Notes: generated by a model from the letters alone, not told the origin. A stretch of 51,735 nucleotides of DNA from Nitrososphaerota archaeon (GCA_021325595.1 JAJPGX010000019.1:1-51735), one strand, 5' to 3'. Positions 42,858 through 51,674 are shown, counted from the stretch's first letter. Translations and numbers: made by a program.

Positions 42858-43220
42858 ATGAGCAAACCTTTAGATGAAAATTTTAGTAAAATTATAAGAC
42901 AAATAATACAAAAATCTCTATTTACTGAAAGACAAATTGAAATTATTTTAAAACGAAAGAACCTTGCTGACTACCAGTTTACTATCAGTAAAGGCGCATT
43001 TTATCGACAAGTGACACAGTCAAAGGAGAAGTTAATTGCTTTATGCTATTCGTGGATTCTTCTCAAGGGTCTTGGAGTATTCACAGATGAGGATATAGAT
43101 GTGATAAATCGCCTCTCAGAGCAGGTTTCCGTGATAAAAAACAGTGATGTATTCCCAGAACGTGAGAAAGAAGTGATGTTTGTGATACAAGAACTGCTCA
43201 ATAGAACTTGTGAATTGTGA
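42858..43220 (+). CDS. Possible small DNA-binding protein of about 120 residues
   Basis: ATG 42858 gives 'MSKPLDENFSKIIRQIIQKS' and then 'LFTERQIEIILKRKNL'. The next part, 'ISKGAFYRQVTQSKEKLIAL', and a hydrophobic helix follow, then a charged helical tail. The protein is all-helical and may be a helix-turn-helix family member, but I cannot match a family. GTG/ATG starts further upstream (42828) would run through the palindrome, so ATG 42858 is preferred. The palindrome directly in front suggests auto-regulation. Confidence 0.7.
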   Translation: MSKPLDENFSKIIRQIIQKSLFTERQIEIILKRKNLADYQFTISKGAFYRQVTQSKEKLIALCYSWILLKGLGVFTDEDIDVINRLSEQVSVIKNSDVFPEREKEVMFVIQELLNRTCEL

Positions 43221-43353
43221 TTTTTGGTATTGTTTTATTATTGATTTACGAATAAATCTATTACCAGTTGTGATAGTTGTGTTCGATGTTGATGTGTAAT
43301 GTGTAAAATAATTTTACTCAAATATGATAAATCACATTGCTTGACGTTGTATA

Positions 43354-43923
43354 GTGATGTTAGTAGATATTGATGTAGGTGTGATTATAGGTGTATTAGC
43401 ATCATTTGTTACAGGCCTTGCTGCTGTAACAATCTACAATAAGATCAAGCCACGCCTATTTTCAGAGTCCAGTAATACAAAAATTCTCACAGAACGCCTC
43501 CAATATTATGAAAATCTACTAATAGATATGAAAATTCGGTTAGATTCATTAGAAATCGAGCAAGAATCTCAAGAATTACCTCAGGCACAAGTTCCAAAGC
43601 CAAGAGAGGAAAAGATGCAGCAAGAGGTGCCAGTTGTAGTTAAAGAAGAGAAACCAAAGGAGAGAGTACCCAATATGAATTTCAGTAGCGCAACTGAGCA
43701 TGTACTGCGATTAATCACAGAAAAGCCCATGACATCACGTGACATCCAAATCACAATAAAACGAACAAGAGAACACACATCACGTATGATGAAAAAGCTG
43801 TTTGAAGATGGTTTAGTTGAAAGGGACATGTCAACTAAACCTTTCACCTACAAGATTACTGAAAAAGGTCTTGCTAGGATAGGGATTCTAAAAACTGCTC
43901 CGGTTCAGCAAGGATCTTTTTAG
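43354..43923 (+). CDS. Membrane-anchored winged-helix protein
   Basis: The protein of 188-189 residues has one N-terminal membrane helix (about 8-29), then a coiled coil (about 40-70), a Pro/Glu/Gln-rich linker, and a C-terminal winged helix (about 108-175): 'ATEHVLRLITEKPMTSRDIQ', then 'RTREHTSRMMKKLFEDGLVE' and 'PFTYKITEKGLARI'. It is a MarR/PadR-like DNA-binding domain on the inner face of the membrane. Start is GTG 43354 or ATG 43357. Such anchored regulators could link envelope state to transcription. The target is unknown. Confidence 0.8.
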   Translation: MMLVDIDVGVIIGVLASFVTGLAAVTIYNKIKPRLFSESSNTKILTERLQYYENLLIDMKIRLDSLEIEQESQELPQAQVPKPREEKMQQEVPVVVKEEKPKERVPNMNFSSATEHVLRLITEKPMTSRDIQITIKRTREHTSRMMKKLFEDGLVERDMSTKPFTYKITEKGLARIGILKTAPVQQGSF

Positions 43924-44081
43924 ATCCTAGTTTTGTTGCATAAATTAAAGATTTGACAAGGTATTGTTTCTACTTTTTTTATCGGTTTTCTATTAGTTTT
44001 CTGGAGTCAACAAAAATAATCATATATTATTAATTATATTAAATTATAAATTCTTAAATTCTTGAAATTATAAATGCCTAC

Positions 44082-44234
44082 ATGACAGAGGAACAACTAA
44101 TTAAAATAACTACTGCAGGAACAATTTCCATACCAAAGGACTTTAGAAAATATCTAGGATTACAAAAAGGAGATTATGTTAAGGTCTTGATTGATGGAGA
44201 TCATTTGATAGTCAAAAAGGCAGTAATATCCTAA
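44082..44234 (+). CDS. AbrB/SpoVT-type small DNA-binding protein (50 residues)
   Basis: A 50-residue frame reads 'MTEEQLIKITTAGTISIPKD', then 'FRKYLGLQKGDYVKVLIDGD', and ends 'HLIVKKAVIS'. This is the swapped-hairpin AbrB/MazE fold: 'TTAGTISIPKDFRKYLGL..GD.V.V'. Single-domain AbrB proteins in archaea act as DNA-binding regulators or as antitoxins. No toxin gene is beside it. It ends in a four-base tail overlap with the gene at 44231 on the other strand. It lies near the replication origin, which may be incidental. Confidence 0.75.
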   Translation: MTEEQLIKITTAGTISIPKDFRKYLGLQKGDYVKVLIDGDHLIVKKAVIS

Positions 44235-44626
44235 GTAGAGTTTCTTTCACGTTGGGCTACTTTCAATACCTGATATGCCCACTCTTTTCCTTGCCTTTCT
44301 CTTGCCACCCTACCTTTTGTAGCAAACCTTGAGAGATAGGTGGATATGACACTTAGCTTGATTGGTTCGCCATACTCATCCTCATATTTTTCCAAAACCA
44401 TTGAGGATGTAAACTTGCCAATAGGATAGTGCTTGTCTACAATGTTCCAGAGCTTAGCCCCTATGGAATCAAGTTGAGTCACCTCGTCCTGCTCTTCAAT
44501 GTTCATAAGGTCCATTAGCTCGAATATCTTTAGCATCTTCTCACGGGTAACGTTTCCTTCTAGGCTAAAGTTATACTTGGCACCTTCCGAGTCCTCCAAG
44601 TCTATCCTAATTCGTTTTCGAGCCAT
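44231..44626 (-). CDS. Hypothetical protein of 131 residues, near the origin
   Basis: The protein begins 'MARKRIRIDLEDSEGAKYNF', then has a helical middle ('MLKIFELMDLMNIEEQDEVT') and a C-terminal part that looks like a winged helix ('FTSSMVLEKYEDEYGEPIKL', 'ISTYLSRFATKGRVARE'). The wing-like 'SVISTYLSRFATKGRVARERQG' region suggests nucleic-acid binding. It is divergent from orc1/cdc6 with the origin-like region between. I infer a role at the origin or in its control, from position only. Confidence 0.75.
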   Translation of the reverse strand: MARKRIRIDLEDSEGAKYNFSLEGNVTREKMLKIFELMDLMNIEEQDEVTQLDSIGAKLWNIVDKHYPIGKFTSSMVLEKYEDEYGEPIKLSVISTYLSRFATKGRVARERQGKEWAYQVLKVAQRERNST

Positions 44627-44785
44627 TGTTGATCGATCCGGTTAACACCTTAACACTTGAACAGATCAAAGAAGAATTGTTAACCACTGGGTTTGTTAAC
44701 ATTCACTGCGTAGCCCATGAATGCTTTCGTTTTTCATATTAACACCCTTTACGGTTTTTATATTCAAAAACACCCTAATTTCATG

Positions 44786-44807
44786 CCTGGAGTGGAAATA
44801 AAGGGGT
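44786..44807 (+). repeat. ORB-like origin repeat 1
   Basis: A 22-base unit with core CTGGAGTGGAAATAAAGGGG. It is identical to repeat 2 and has the TGGAAA and G-run parts known from archaeal origin-recognition boxes. It lies on the orc1/cdc6 strand. Confidence 0.8.
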
Positions 44808-44847
44808 AGGATTTGGCTTGTTAACAATGTTAAGGACCTTCTTCACT

Positions 44848-44869
44848 CCTGGAGTGGAAATAAAGGGGT
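44848..44869 (+). repeat. ORB-like origin repeat 2
   Basis: Identical to repeat 1 over all 22 bases. The repeats are 62 bases apart, centre to centre, about six helical turns, so bound proteins would sit on the same face. Confidence 0.8.
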
Positions 44870-45100
44870 CATTTTTGGCCTTTTTGGATTAGAGATTAAC
44901 ATAAAGTTCACGAATTGTTAACTTCATTTTAGGCAGACCCACACACCTATACTTCCACTCTAGCTTTATTAAAAAAATTTTTTTAAAAGAAAATAAAAAT
45001 AATTAATGATATACTAAATTTGGTTTAGTTATTCTATTCTAATCTAATTAATTTGGTAGAGTCAATATGTTTACAGAGGGGAAACATTGGTGTGTGGGTA

Positions 45101-46312
45101 ATGACAAGAGATCCAATTGACAAACTATTAGATGATGCACAAAGTGGAAAATCCCTTTTCAAAAACAGGGAGGTATTACATTTTACATTTATCCCTGATG
45201 TAATTTTACATAGAGAAGATGAGCAAAAAAAAGTCACCCAATCCCTACTACCTTTACTAAAAAAGGCGCGTCCATCAAACTTGCTAGTTTATGGAAAGCC
45301 AGGAACCGGCAAGACCTTGGTAGTCAAGAAGGTTCTAAACAAAATCCAAGAAAGAGTAAGAGAAGGTTCGTTTCCTATACAACTACTTTATGCTAACGCG
45401 AAGGAGGAGACTACACTTTATGGTTTATTGATAAAACTAGGCAGACAACTAATAGACAAGGGAGCACATAAAGAATTCCCAACAACCGGACTTTCAATTA
45501 GTGAGGTATTCAACCGCATCATATCTGCCATTGATAAAAATGGACTTAACACAGTATTTGTTGTAGATGAAATTGACTATCTAGCCGAGCTTGTATCAAA
45601 GACAGGCAAGGATGTATTTTATTCATTAACAAGAGCAAATGAGAGGCTCAAAAAAGGCTCTCTAACATTGATTGGAATTTCTAACGACCTTACCTTCAAA
45701 GAAAGACTTGATCCACGGGTCCTCAGCAGCTTAAGCGAGGAAGAGATTGTATTTACTAACTATACCGTAGGCCAGATCAAGGAAATTTTGGAAGAGCGCA
45801 TCAAGGTAGCCTTTATCCCAAACGCAATAGAGCAGTCAGCAATAAACCTCTGTGCAGCAATGTCTGGCCAAGAACATGGCGACGCAAGACGAGCAATAGA
45901 CCTACTAAGAATTGCAGGAGAGATAGCCGAGCGCGAACAGTCAGAAACTGTAAAAGACGAGCACATCAGACGGGCTTCCCAGAAGATGGAAGAAGACAAG
46001 GAAACCACGGCATTAAACTCCTACCCACTACACGAAAAACTATTGATTCTATCCGTAATGAAGGCAAATGGTAGCACTACAGGTGAGATCTATCAATCAT
46101 ACAAAAACCTCTGCAAGACTACACGACAAAAAGAACTAACACAACGACGCATTACACAAATGTTAAGTGAGATAGAGATGACCGGACTGATCTCAGGCAA
46201 AATAATCCATCAAGGGATGCATGGACGCACCAAAAAATATTCACTTACATTAAACTCTGATACGGTAAAAAAAGCATTCAAAGATGATCTAGCACTACAA
46301 GATCTGCTATAG
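45101..46312 (+). CDS. cdc6: Orc1/Cdc6 replication initiator
   Basis: Orc1/Cdc6 binds origin repeats and loads the MCM helicase. The protein from ATG 45101 (about 403 residues) begins 'MTRDPIDKLLDDAQSGKSLF'. It has Walker A 'YGKPGTGKT' (about 64-72), Walker B 'VFVVDEIDYL', sensor I 'LIGISNDLTF' with 'RLDPRVLSSL', and a C-terminal winged helix from about residue 305. An earlier TTG (45053) would run into sequence with weak coding character. It reads away from the origin region, as usual. Confidence 0.95.
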   Translation: MTRDPIDKLLDDAQSGKSLFKNREVLHFTFIPDVILHREDEQKKVTQSLLPLLKKARPSNLLVYGKPGTGKTLVVKKVLNKIQERVREGSFPIQLLYANAKEETTLYGLLIKLGRQLIDKGAHKEFPTTGLSISEVFNRIISAIDKNGLNTVFVVDEIDYLAELVSKTGKDVFYSLTRANERLKKGSLTLIGISNDLTFKERLDPRVLSSLSEEEIVFTNYTVGQIKEILEERIKVAFIPNAIEQSAINLCAAMSGQEHGDARRAIDLLRIAGEIAEREQSETVKDEHIRRASQKMEEDKETTALNSYPLHEKLLILSVMKANGSTTGEIYQSYKNLCKTTRQKELTQRRITQMLSEIEMTGLISGKIIHQGMHGRTKKYSLTLNSDTVKKAFKDDLALQDLL

Positions 46313-46314
46313 TT

Positions 46315-47748
46315 CTAACTTGAGTTTTCAGTAAAATCTCTTGTAAAAACCTTCATTGTTGCAAGATTAACTATCACTGCAATTCCTGGAGTTGGGTTGA
46401 TGCCAACACTTGCCTGAAATGGAGTCTGACTTTGCCAAGCCCCGGAATTTACAATCAAGGTTCCCTTGTACATGTCAAGATCAACCACATGAATATGACC
46501 AGAATGATAAATGTCAGGAACATCCGAGATTACCATAAAGTCTTCAAGCTCTGGTGCAATTGGAGTTCTCTTTCCATATATTGGACTTAGATGTCTTGTT
46601 CTCAGTAATGCTCTCATAGCCCTTGCAGGTTGTGCATAACTTAGTCCCGGTGTAGTACCCACAACATCATCCAAACTCTGACCATGAAACATCAATATCC
46701 GTACTCCATTGAGCTCAAGCAGAGATGGATTACCTAACATGAAAAAGTTCTCACGGTTCCAAAGATGCATGTTATGTTTTTCTGGAATGGCCGGTTGAGG
46801 AAGAGCTCTTCTTCCAGGATCATGATTTCCTGGTATGATGAAAACCTTGATGTGTTTTGGAATCTTGTCTAGAAGTTCGGCAGCCTTTGCCATCTGCTCG
46901 TTAACATCCATAAGCAAAAGTTCCTTGTCTTGATTAGGAAAGATGCCTATACCATCTACAATATCACCACAAACCAATACGAATCTAACCTTTCTTGCAA
47001 TAGGATCGGGGCTTGAAAGCCATGAGACAAACTCCTTGAACTCTTTTTCAAGGAAATATTTACTACCTACATGTAAATCAGATATCAAAACAGCATAAGT
47101 CTCTGTCTTTGAGCGGTTTGTTATGTGATCAGGTATGTCTGGCACCAACAATTCTCGTACGATAAAACCACCATTTTTGCCAGAGGCAATTGAAGCCATT
47201 AGAAACTGATCCATTAACAACGAGTTTGCAGTTTCTTGAGTCTCTTTATTAAAAACCAATACTTCAATAGAACCAGTAGGGTCGTCTATTGTTAATTTGG
47301 TAACATCTCGTTCAATCTTTCTATCCATTAAAAGACCAGCAATGTATGTCTCCTCCCCAAGTTTTCCATTTGTTATGTTTGATATAGAAGTGAGTTTTTT
47401 TGACTGGGAACGCTGCGTCATTATTTTCATAAGTTTTGAATACCTATCTGTGAAAAGTGCGGTAAAACCATCAATTCCCTCTGCAGATGTGACCTTTTTT
47501 GTAGGATCAAACAATATTACATGATTATCCTCTGTGGTGCTGTCCATATCAGACTCGATGAACATCTTTAGATCGCTTTGATTGATCAAAAACAAGTTTT
47601 GTTTTGCTTTTTCACGAACAATTTGTTTGATTACATTTTGTAACTCCTTTACATCTATTTTTTCAAGTATTTTAAACGCATCAGGATGAATTTGAAATCC
47701 TTTGCTTAATGCATAACTGATGGCAGAGGAAACTTCTTCTCTCAACAA
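46315..47748 (-). CDS. polB: DNA polymerase D small subunit (DP1)
   Basis: DP1 is the exonuclease and scaffold subunit of polymerase D. The 477-residue protein has a DNA-binding OB region and a C-terminal calcineurin-like phosphoesterase with 'LISDLHVGSKYF', 'VLVCGDIVDGIG', 'FIIPGNHDPGRR', 'LMFHGQSLDDVV' and 'DIYHSGHIHVVD'. All metal ligands (Asp, His, Asn, His) are present, so 3'-5' exonuclease activity is likely. It is convergent with orc1/cdc6 with two bases between stops. Confidence 0.95.
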   Translation of the reverse strand: MLREEVSSAISYALSKGFQIHPDAFKILEKIDVKELQNVIKQIVREKAKQNLFLINQSDLKMFIESDMDSTTEDNHVILFDPTKKVTSAEGIDGFTALFTDRYSKLMKIMTQRSQSKKLTSISNITNGKLGEETYIAGLLMDRKIERDVTKLTIDDPTGSIEVLVFNKETQETANSLLMDQFLMASIASGKNGGFIVRELLVPDIPDHITNRSKTETYAVLISDLHVGSKYFLEKEFKEFVSWLSSPDPIARKVRFVLVCGDIVDGIGIFPNQDKELLLMDVNEQMAKAAELLDKIPKHIKVFIIPGNHDPGRRALPQPAIPEKHNMHLWNRENFFMLGNPSLLELNGVRILMFHGQSLDDVVGTTPGLSYAQPARAMRALLRTRHLSPIYGKRTPIAPELEDFMVISDVPDIYHSGHIHVVDLDMYKGTLIVNSGAWQSQTPFQASVGINPTPGIAVIVNLATMKVFTRDFTENSS

Positions 47749-47824
47749 AAGGTTTCATAATTCATCTTTTAATTAAGTCTGCTCCAACTGCCCAACCCTC
47801 AAATACCGTACCAATAAAAAAGAG

Positions 47825-48364
47825 ATGTTGTTCAAAAGAAAAAGAATTTTAGTGTTTTTAATATTTATTGGAGTTTTTTCGGCAGCGTATTCAGTTGGAA
47901 GCTCAAGTAATGTATCAAATGAAGACGCCAAATCATTTCTAAAAGAATTTGAAAAAGCAGTTGAAGGAATAGATGCGATAGGAATCTTTGCACACAACAC
48001 ATCTGTTGCCCTTCCAATGTTTATCCCAGGCGTTGGAATAGGCTGGGGTGCCTTTGCCGCTTATTCTACAGGAATTGCCTTCAAGGCACTTGTATCAACA
48101 ACCCCGATGTTAGATAAAGTGCCCCCACTTGCCTTGTTGTATTTGTCTCCATTTGGAGTAATGGAGCTTGCAGCTTATTCTATTGCAATGTCCCGCAGCT
48201 TCCTTCTCATTAATGCAATAATCAAGAAAAGACCACTAAGGCCTGAGATACGTCCAATTGCAATAGAGATAGGAATGGTTATCGCAATACTTCTTGCTGC
48301 AGGATTTATCGAATATGCAATGTTACAAGAATTTGGTTCTAGTTTTTCAAAACTAAATAGTTAG
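47825..48364 (+). CDS. SpoIIM-family membrane protein
   Basis: The 179-residue protein has one N-terminal helix and about three more. The family motif is 'FAHNTSVALPMFIPGVGIGW' plus 'YLSPFGVMELAAYSIAMSRS'. These match the SpoIIM (DUF95) family, which in bacteria takes part in membrane remodelling and in archaea is of unknown role. It is divergent from polB with 76 bases between starts. The ATG gives a short basic N-terminus before the first helix. Confidence 0.85.
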   Translation: MLFKRKRILVFLIFIGVFSAAYSVGSSSNVSNEDAKSFLKEFEKAVEGIDAIGIFAHNTSVALPMFIPGVGIGWGAFAAYSTGIAFKALVSTTPMLDKVPPLALLYLSPFGVMELAAYSIAMSRSFLLINAIIKKRPLRPEIRPIAIEIGMVIAILLAAGFIEYAMLQEFGSSFSKLNS

Positions 48365-48400
48365 ATTCATTTTTATCTTAAATCAAGATACGCAAATAAT

Positions 48401-49135
48401 ATGTTGGGATTAAAAATTCACAATCTTCCAAAATTAAAAAATCCAAACATGATTGCAGCCTTGCCAGATATGGGAAATGTTGCAGGGCTTGGAATGGACT
48501 TTCTTGTAAAAAAACTAAAAGCAAAACTTTTCGCAGAAATTTATGCCTATTGGCCACCAGCAACATCATATGAAAACGGTCTGGTAAATTTTGAGCAGTC
48601 AAGCTACAAATTTCATTATTGTGAGAAAGAAAATCTTGTTTTATTTTCAGGAGAATTCAACCCATCTGATCCAAGAAGACTCTATGAGTTGTGTTACCAA
48701 GTAGTTGAAATGGCAAAAAAACTCAAAGTAAATACACTCTATTCTATTGGTGCAGCACTAAGACAACAAAATCCTGCAAACCCAAAAATATTTGGTGCCG
48801 CATCAACTCCAAAACTTGTTTCTATGATCAAAAAAGAAAAAATTGAGATCCTAAATGGAAAAGGACAGATTACAGGATTTAATGGATTGATATTGGGAAT
48901 TGCAAAAGAAGAACAACTTGGCAGCATATGTATTCTTGGAGAAATCGATAATCCAAACATCATTCAACCAAAAACGGCACAGCTTATTCTTACTACACTT
49001 CTCAAACTTCTAAATCTAAAACCAATGGACATGAAAGAACTTGAAGAAGAAGAGAAGAGAAAAAAATTCATGGAACAACAAGTAAGTTACATGAACGGAC
49101 TTGCTAAAAAAGACAGTCAACCGGGAATTGCCTAA
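48401..49135 (+). CDS. PAC2-family protein (proteasome-assembly-chaperone-like)
   Basis: The 244-residue protein matches the archaeal PAC2 family: 'MIAALPDMGNVAGLGMDFLV', 'EIYAYWPPATSYENGL', 'LVLFSGEFNPSDPRRLYELC', 'VNTLYSIGAALRQQ' and 'QITGFNGLILGIAKEEQLGS'. A charged C-terminal tail follows. The family is linked with proteasome assembly in eukaryotes; archaeal roles are uncertain. ATG 48401 lies 36 bases after the SpoIIM stop, so the two may share a transcript. Confidence 0.88.
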   Translation: MLGLKIHNLPKLKNPNMIAALPDMGNVAGLGMDFLVKKLKAKLFAEIYAYWPPATSYENGLVNFEQSSYKFHYCEKENLVLFSGEFNPSDPRRLYELCYQVVEMAKKLKVNTLYSIGAALRQQNPANPKIFGAASTPKLVSMIKKEKIEILNGKGQITGFNGLILGIAKEEQLGSICILGEIDNPNIIQPKTAQLILTTLLKLLNLKPMDMKELEEEEKRKKFMEQQVSYMNGLAKKDSQPGIA

Positions 49136-49191
49136 GAGCGTAGATAAATTATACCTAGTAATTAAATAGAGATTTGGAGATTAGCTATTTA

Positions 49192-50877
49192 ATGAAACGC
49201 CGATTCCTATCCCTAATGTTAATTGCAGTGCTTACTTTTACTCTTGTTCTACCCAATGCCTATTCTGATTTCTCACCTAATCAAAAATATCTTGTTCAGG
49301 CCTCAGGCTATCTTATCGGGAAACAGAACATCTATGATTCCACAGTTGCAGTACAGCTAAGTACCGGTGCTACAAGTGGAAGCAATATGTTTGGTACACT
49401 AGAAAACGCACTTGTCACAATAGGTGACAATAACTATCTGAACACCGGAGTATGGCAAGCCTCGTTTTTGCGTGATGGCAAATACTTTGTACTTCAAGGA
49501 GATGCGCAAAACCAGAACGGCGATGTTATTCATGTCAATATATTTGGCAGAATCATTGACAGCAACCAAGACGGTTCCTTGTTTAGCATCACTGGAAAAA
49601 TAACAGGAACTGAAACTCTAAAAGTGATCTATAGCGCCAAGGTATCATCACTTAGTGCCATTACAACACAACCAACTACAACTCCAACACAAACTCCAAC
49701 CCAACCCACACAAACTTCGACAGTTAGCATACACATCGTATCAGGCGCACATAATATTGATAACCAACAATTCTTTTCTCCCTCATATCTAAAAATCAGT
49801 CCTGGTACAACTGTTGTCTGGACCAACGATGATACAGTTTCACATAGAATAATGAGTGGTATCGCATCAGCTACAATTAGCTCTACACCTGGAACAACAA
49901 CTGCACCCAGATTTACTCCCGACGGAAAAATTGACAGCGGAATAATTCCACCAGGTAAATCATTTCAGTATACTGTAACAGGTTTTGATACTAGATCCCT
50001 TAGCTCATCTCTTGCAAAATATCTAAACCTTGATCCAAACCAAGAGGTGGGTGATATCACATTCTTTGACCAAAACTATACCTGGATGGTAGGTGTTCTG
50101 GCTCCTGCTGTTCCTGTACAACAAACTACCAATACCCAAATAACCATATTTAACGGTGCGTCAAACATTAACAACTTTCCATACCTGTCATCAGCTTCTA
50201 TTCAAATCGTTGCTGGTTCTACTGTAACATGGCTAAACAATGATGTAGTATCTCATAGAATCTTGAGTGGTCAAATACAAACAGGAACACAAGGAAGCGC
50301 TGGTGCAACAGTCAAATCTGCACCTCTTTTTACTCCCGACGGAAAAATTGACAGCGGTGTTATTGCGCCAGGTCAAACATATACTGTAACAATATCAGGA
50401 GTGGGATCTACACAGTTTTATGATCCAAATTATAGTTGGATAAATGGTCTGGTAATTTCTTCATCACAACCAATCAAGATACAACCGGCAGTCAAAATCA
50501 GCATACAACCAGGCTCATCAACAAAACAAGGCTCTGCTACACAACAGCAATTTAACCGATACAACAACTACTATGCGCCATCTGATATCCAAATAGTGCC
50601 TGGAACTCCTATAATCTGGACTAATGATGATACAGTAGCTCATAAAATTTACAGCGGAGTCAGCACTCAAAGAAACGACAATCCATTTACACCAGATGGA
50701 AAAATAGTAAGTGGAAACATTGCACCAGGCACTTCATTTCAAGTGATAATCAACGAAACTGGAATCATAAGATTCTATGACCCCAATTATACATGGATGA
50801 ATGGCATGATCGTATCTATACCATCCTCCTCGTCACGTGTAATAGCAGCGCCCTCAATGAATCCTGGGCTACATTGA
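49192..50877 (+). CDS. Secreted triple-cupredoxin-like protein with altered copper sites
   Basis: The roughly 561-residue protein has a signal peptide ('MKRRFLSLMLIAVLTFTLVL'). A beta domain of unknown type (about 27-160) follows, then a Thr/Pro linker and three plastocyanin-like domains. Each has the 'VVWTNDDTVSHRIMSG' style strand with one His, and 'GKIDSGIIPPG'. The place where blue-copper proteins have Cys-x-x-His-Pro-Trp-Met is FDQNYTWM, YDPNYSWI and YDPNYTWM here. Cys and the second His are replaced by Asp and Tyr in all three, and Met by Ile in the second. Type-1 copper is therefore unlikely. ATG 49192 is preferred to an upstream start at 49174. Confidence 0.85.
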   Translation: MKRRFLSLMLIAVLTFTLVLPNAYSDFSPNQKYLVQASGYLIGKQNIYDSTVAVQLSTGATSGSNMFGTLENALVTIGDNNYLNTGVWQASFLRDGKYFVLQGDAQNQNGDVIHVNIFGRIIDSNQDGSLFSITGKITGTETLKVIYSAKVSSLSAITTQPTTTPTQTPTQPTQTSTVSIHIVSGAHNIDNQQFFSPSYLKISPGTTVVWTNDDTVSHRIMSGIASATISSTPGTTTAPRFTPDGKIDSGIIPPGKSFQYTVTGFDTRSLSSSLAKYLNLDPNQEVGDITFFDQNYTWMVGVLAPAVPVQQTTNTQITIFNGASNINNFPYLSSASIQIVAGSTVTWLNNDVVSHRILSGQIQTGTQGSAGATVKSAPLFTPDGKIDSGVIAPGQTYTVTISGVGSTQFYDPNYSWINGLVISSSQPIKIQPAVKISIQPGSSTKQGSATQQQFNRYNNYYAPSDIQIVPGTPIIWTNDDTVAHKIYSGVSTQRNDNPFTPDGKIVSGNIAPGTSFQVIINETGIIRFYDPNYTWMNGMIVSIPSSSSRVIAAPSMNPGLH

Positions 50878-50879
50878 TT

Positions 50880-51581
50880 TTATTTAAAATTAATATAAGA
50901 TTCTAATCTAGTCTGATCAAAGACCATCACTGAAAGATCAGAGAATTGTTTTCCTTCCAGATCTTTTACTGTTCCAACAAAATGAGTCTCTTTATCAGTT
51001 GTTAAAAATTCAAAGACATGAACTTTGAGTTTTGAAGTATCAAAATCTTGTTCCCTCAAGTAGATAGCTATCTCTGATTGCATAAAGTGCTTTGATGGAT
51101 CTTTTGGCCAAGGTCTTGGAACTAGAACTACACTATATCCATCTATGAGTGCCTTTTGCAGCTCAAGTTTTTTCTCTTCAATACTAGTTGATACGTGCAT
51201 CGTGATTACCTTACTTTTGTCAAGAGGAACTCTGGCCTTTGATGCAGCTACTTGAATTGAGCTTATTCCTGGAATGATTTGTACATCTCCGAAAATTTCA
51301 ATTAATCTATCTACTACTTCAGATTCTGAAAAATTCACATCACCAGTAAACGGAACTAAACAAGTCCTATCACCTAGAGTCTTTGCTACTTTTTGATAAA
51401 CTGATTCTTGATCCTGCATTGTTATTTCATGAACTTCTTTTCCTTTAAGAAAGGCTTCGATTGTTTTTAGTGTATACTTGTAACCAATTACAATATCTGA
51501 GCTTTGTATGGCATCTTTTACTATATCTGTGATATATTTTGGCGAGCCAGGACCTACACCTACTGCAAAAACTTTGCCCAT
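50880..51581 (-). CDS. cbiE: Cobalt-precorrin-7 (C5)-methyltransferase-like protein
   Basis: CbiE methylates C5 of the corrin ring in cobalamin synthesis. The protein of about 233 residues has the tetrapyrrole methylase motifs 'VGVGPGSPKYITD' (start), 'LVPFTGDVNFSESEVVDRLI', 'VQIIPGISSIQVAASKARVP' and 'VVLVPRPW'. ATG 51581 gives 'MGKVFAVGVGPGSPKY'; the ATG or GTG at 51605 adds eight residues. Thaumarchaea make cobalamin, so the context fits, but no other cobalamin gene is in the window. Its last bases are two from the cupredoxin-like gene stop, convergent. Confidence 0.85.
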   Translation of the reverse strand: MGKVFAVGVGPGSPKYITDIVKDAIQSSDIVIGYKYTLKTIEAFLKGKEVHEITMQDQESVYQKVAKTLGDRTCLVPFTGDVNFSESEVVDRLIEIFGDVQIIPGISSIQVAASKARVPLDKSKVITMHVSTSIEEKKLELQKALIDGYSVVLVPRPWPKDPSKHFMQSEIAIYLREQDFDTSKLKVHVFEFLTTDKETHFVGTVKDLEGKQFSDLSVMVFDQTRLESYINFK

Positions 51582-51674
51582 TAATTGTGCTTTTTTGATG
51601 ACCAATATAATTCAGTAACGAGTGCTTATATCACAAAATCTGAATTTTGAGAAGAAATTAGAAAGATTAGATTA

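Larger units (their letters stand above)
44641..45020. other. Likely chromosomal replication origin
   Basis: The 474-base gap before orc1/cdc6 has two perfect 22-base repeats (see next entries) spaced 62 bases apart, a shorter inverted copy (CTTCCACTCTAG at about 44952-44963), and an AT-rich stretch (44964-45020, runs of A and T) fit for unwinding. It also holds five GTTAAC hexamers (44641, 44679, 44695, 44820, 44917). The repeats resemble the ORB elements of archaeal origins. Orc1/Cdc6 lies just to the right. No protein frame is convincing in the gap. Confidence 0.8.

Noticed and set aside
44786-44869. Two identical 22-bp repeats as a possible mini CRISPR
   Set aside because: Only two copies, no spacer series, no cas genes, and the sequence fits an origin-recognition box next to orc1/cdc6.
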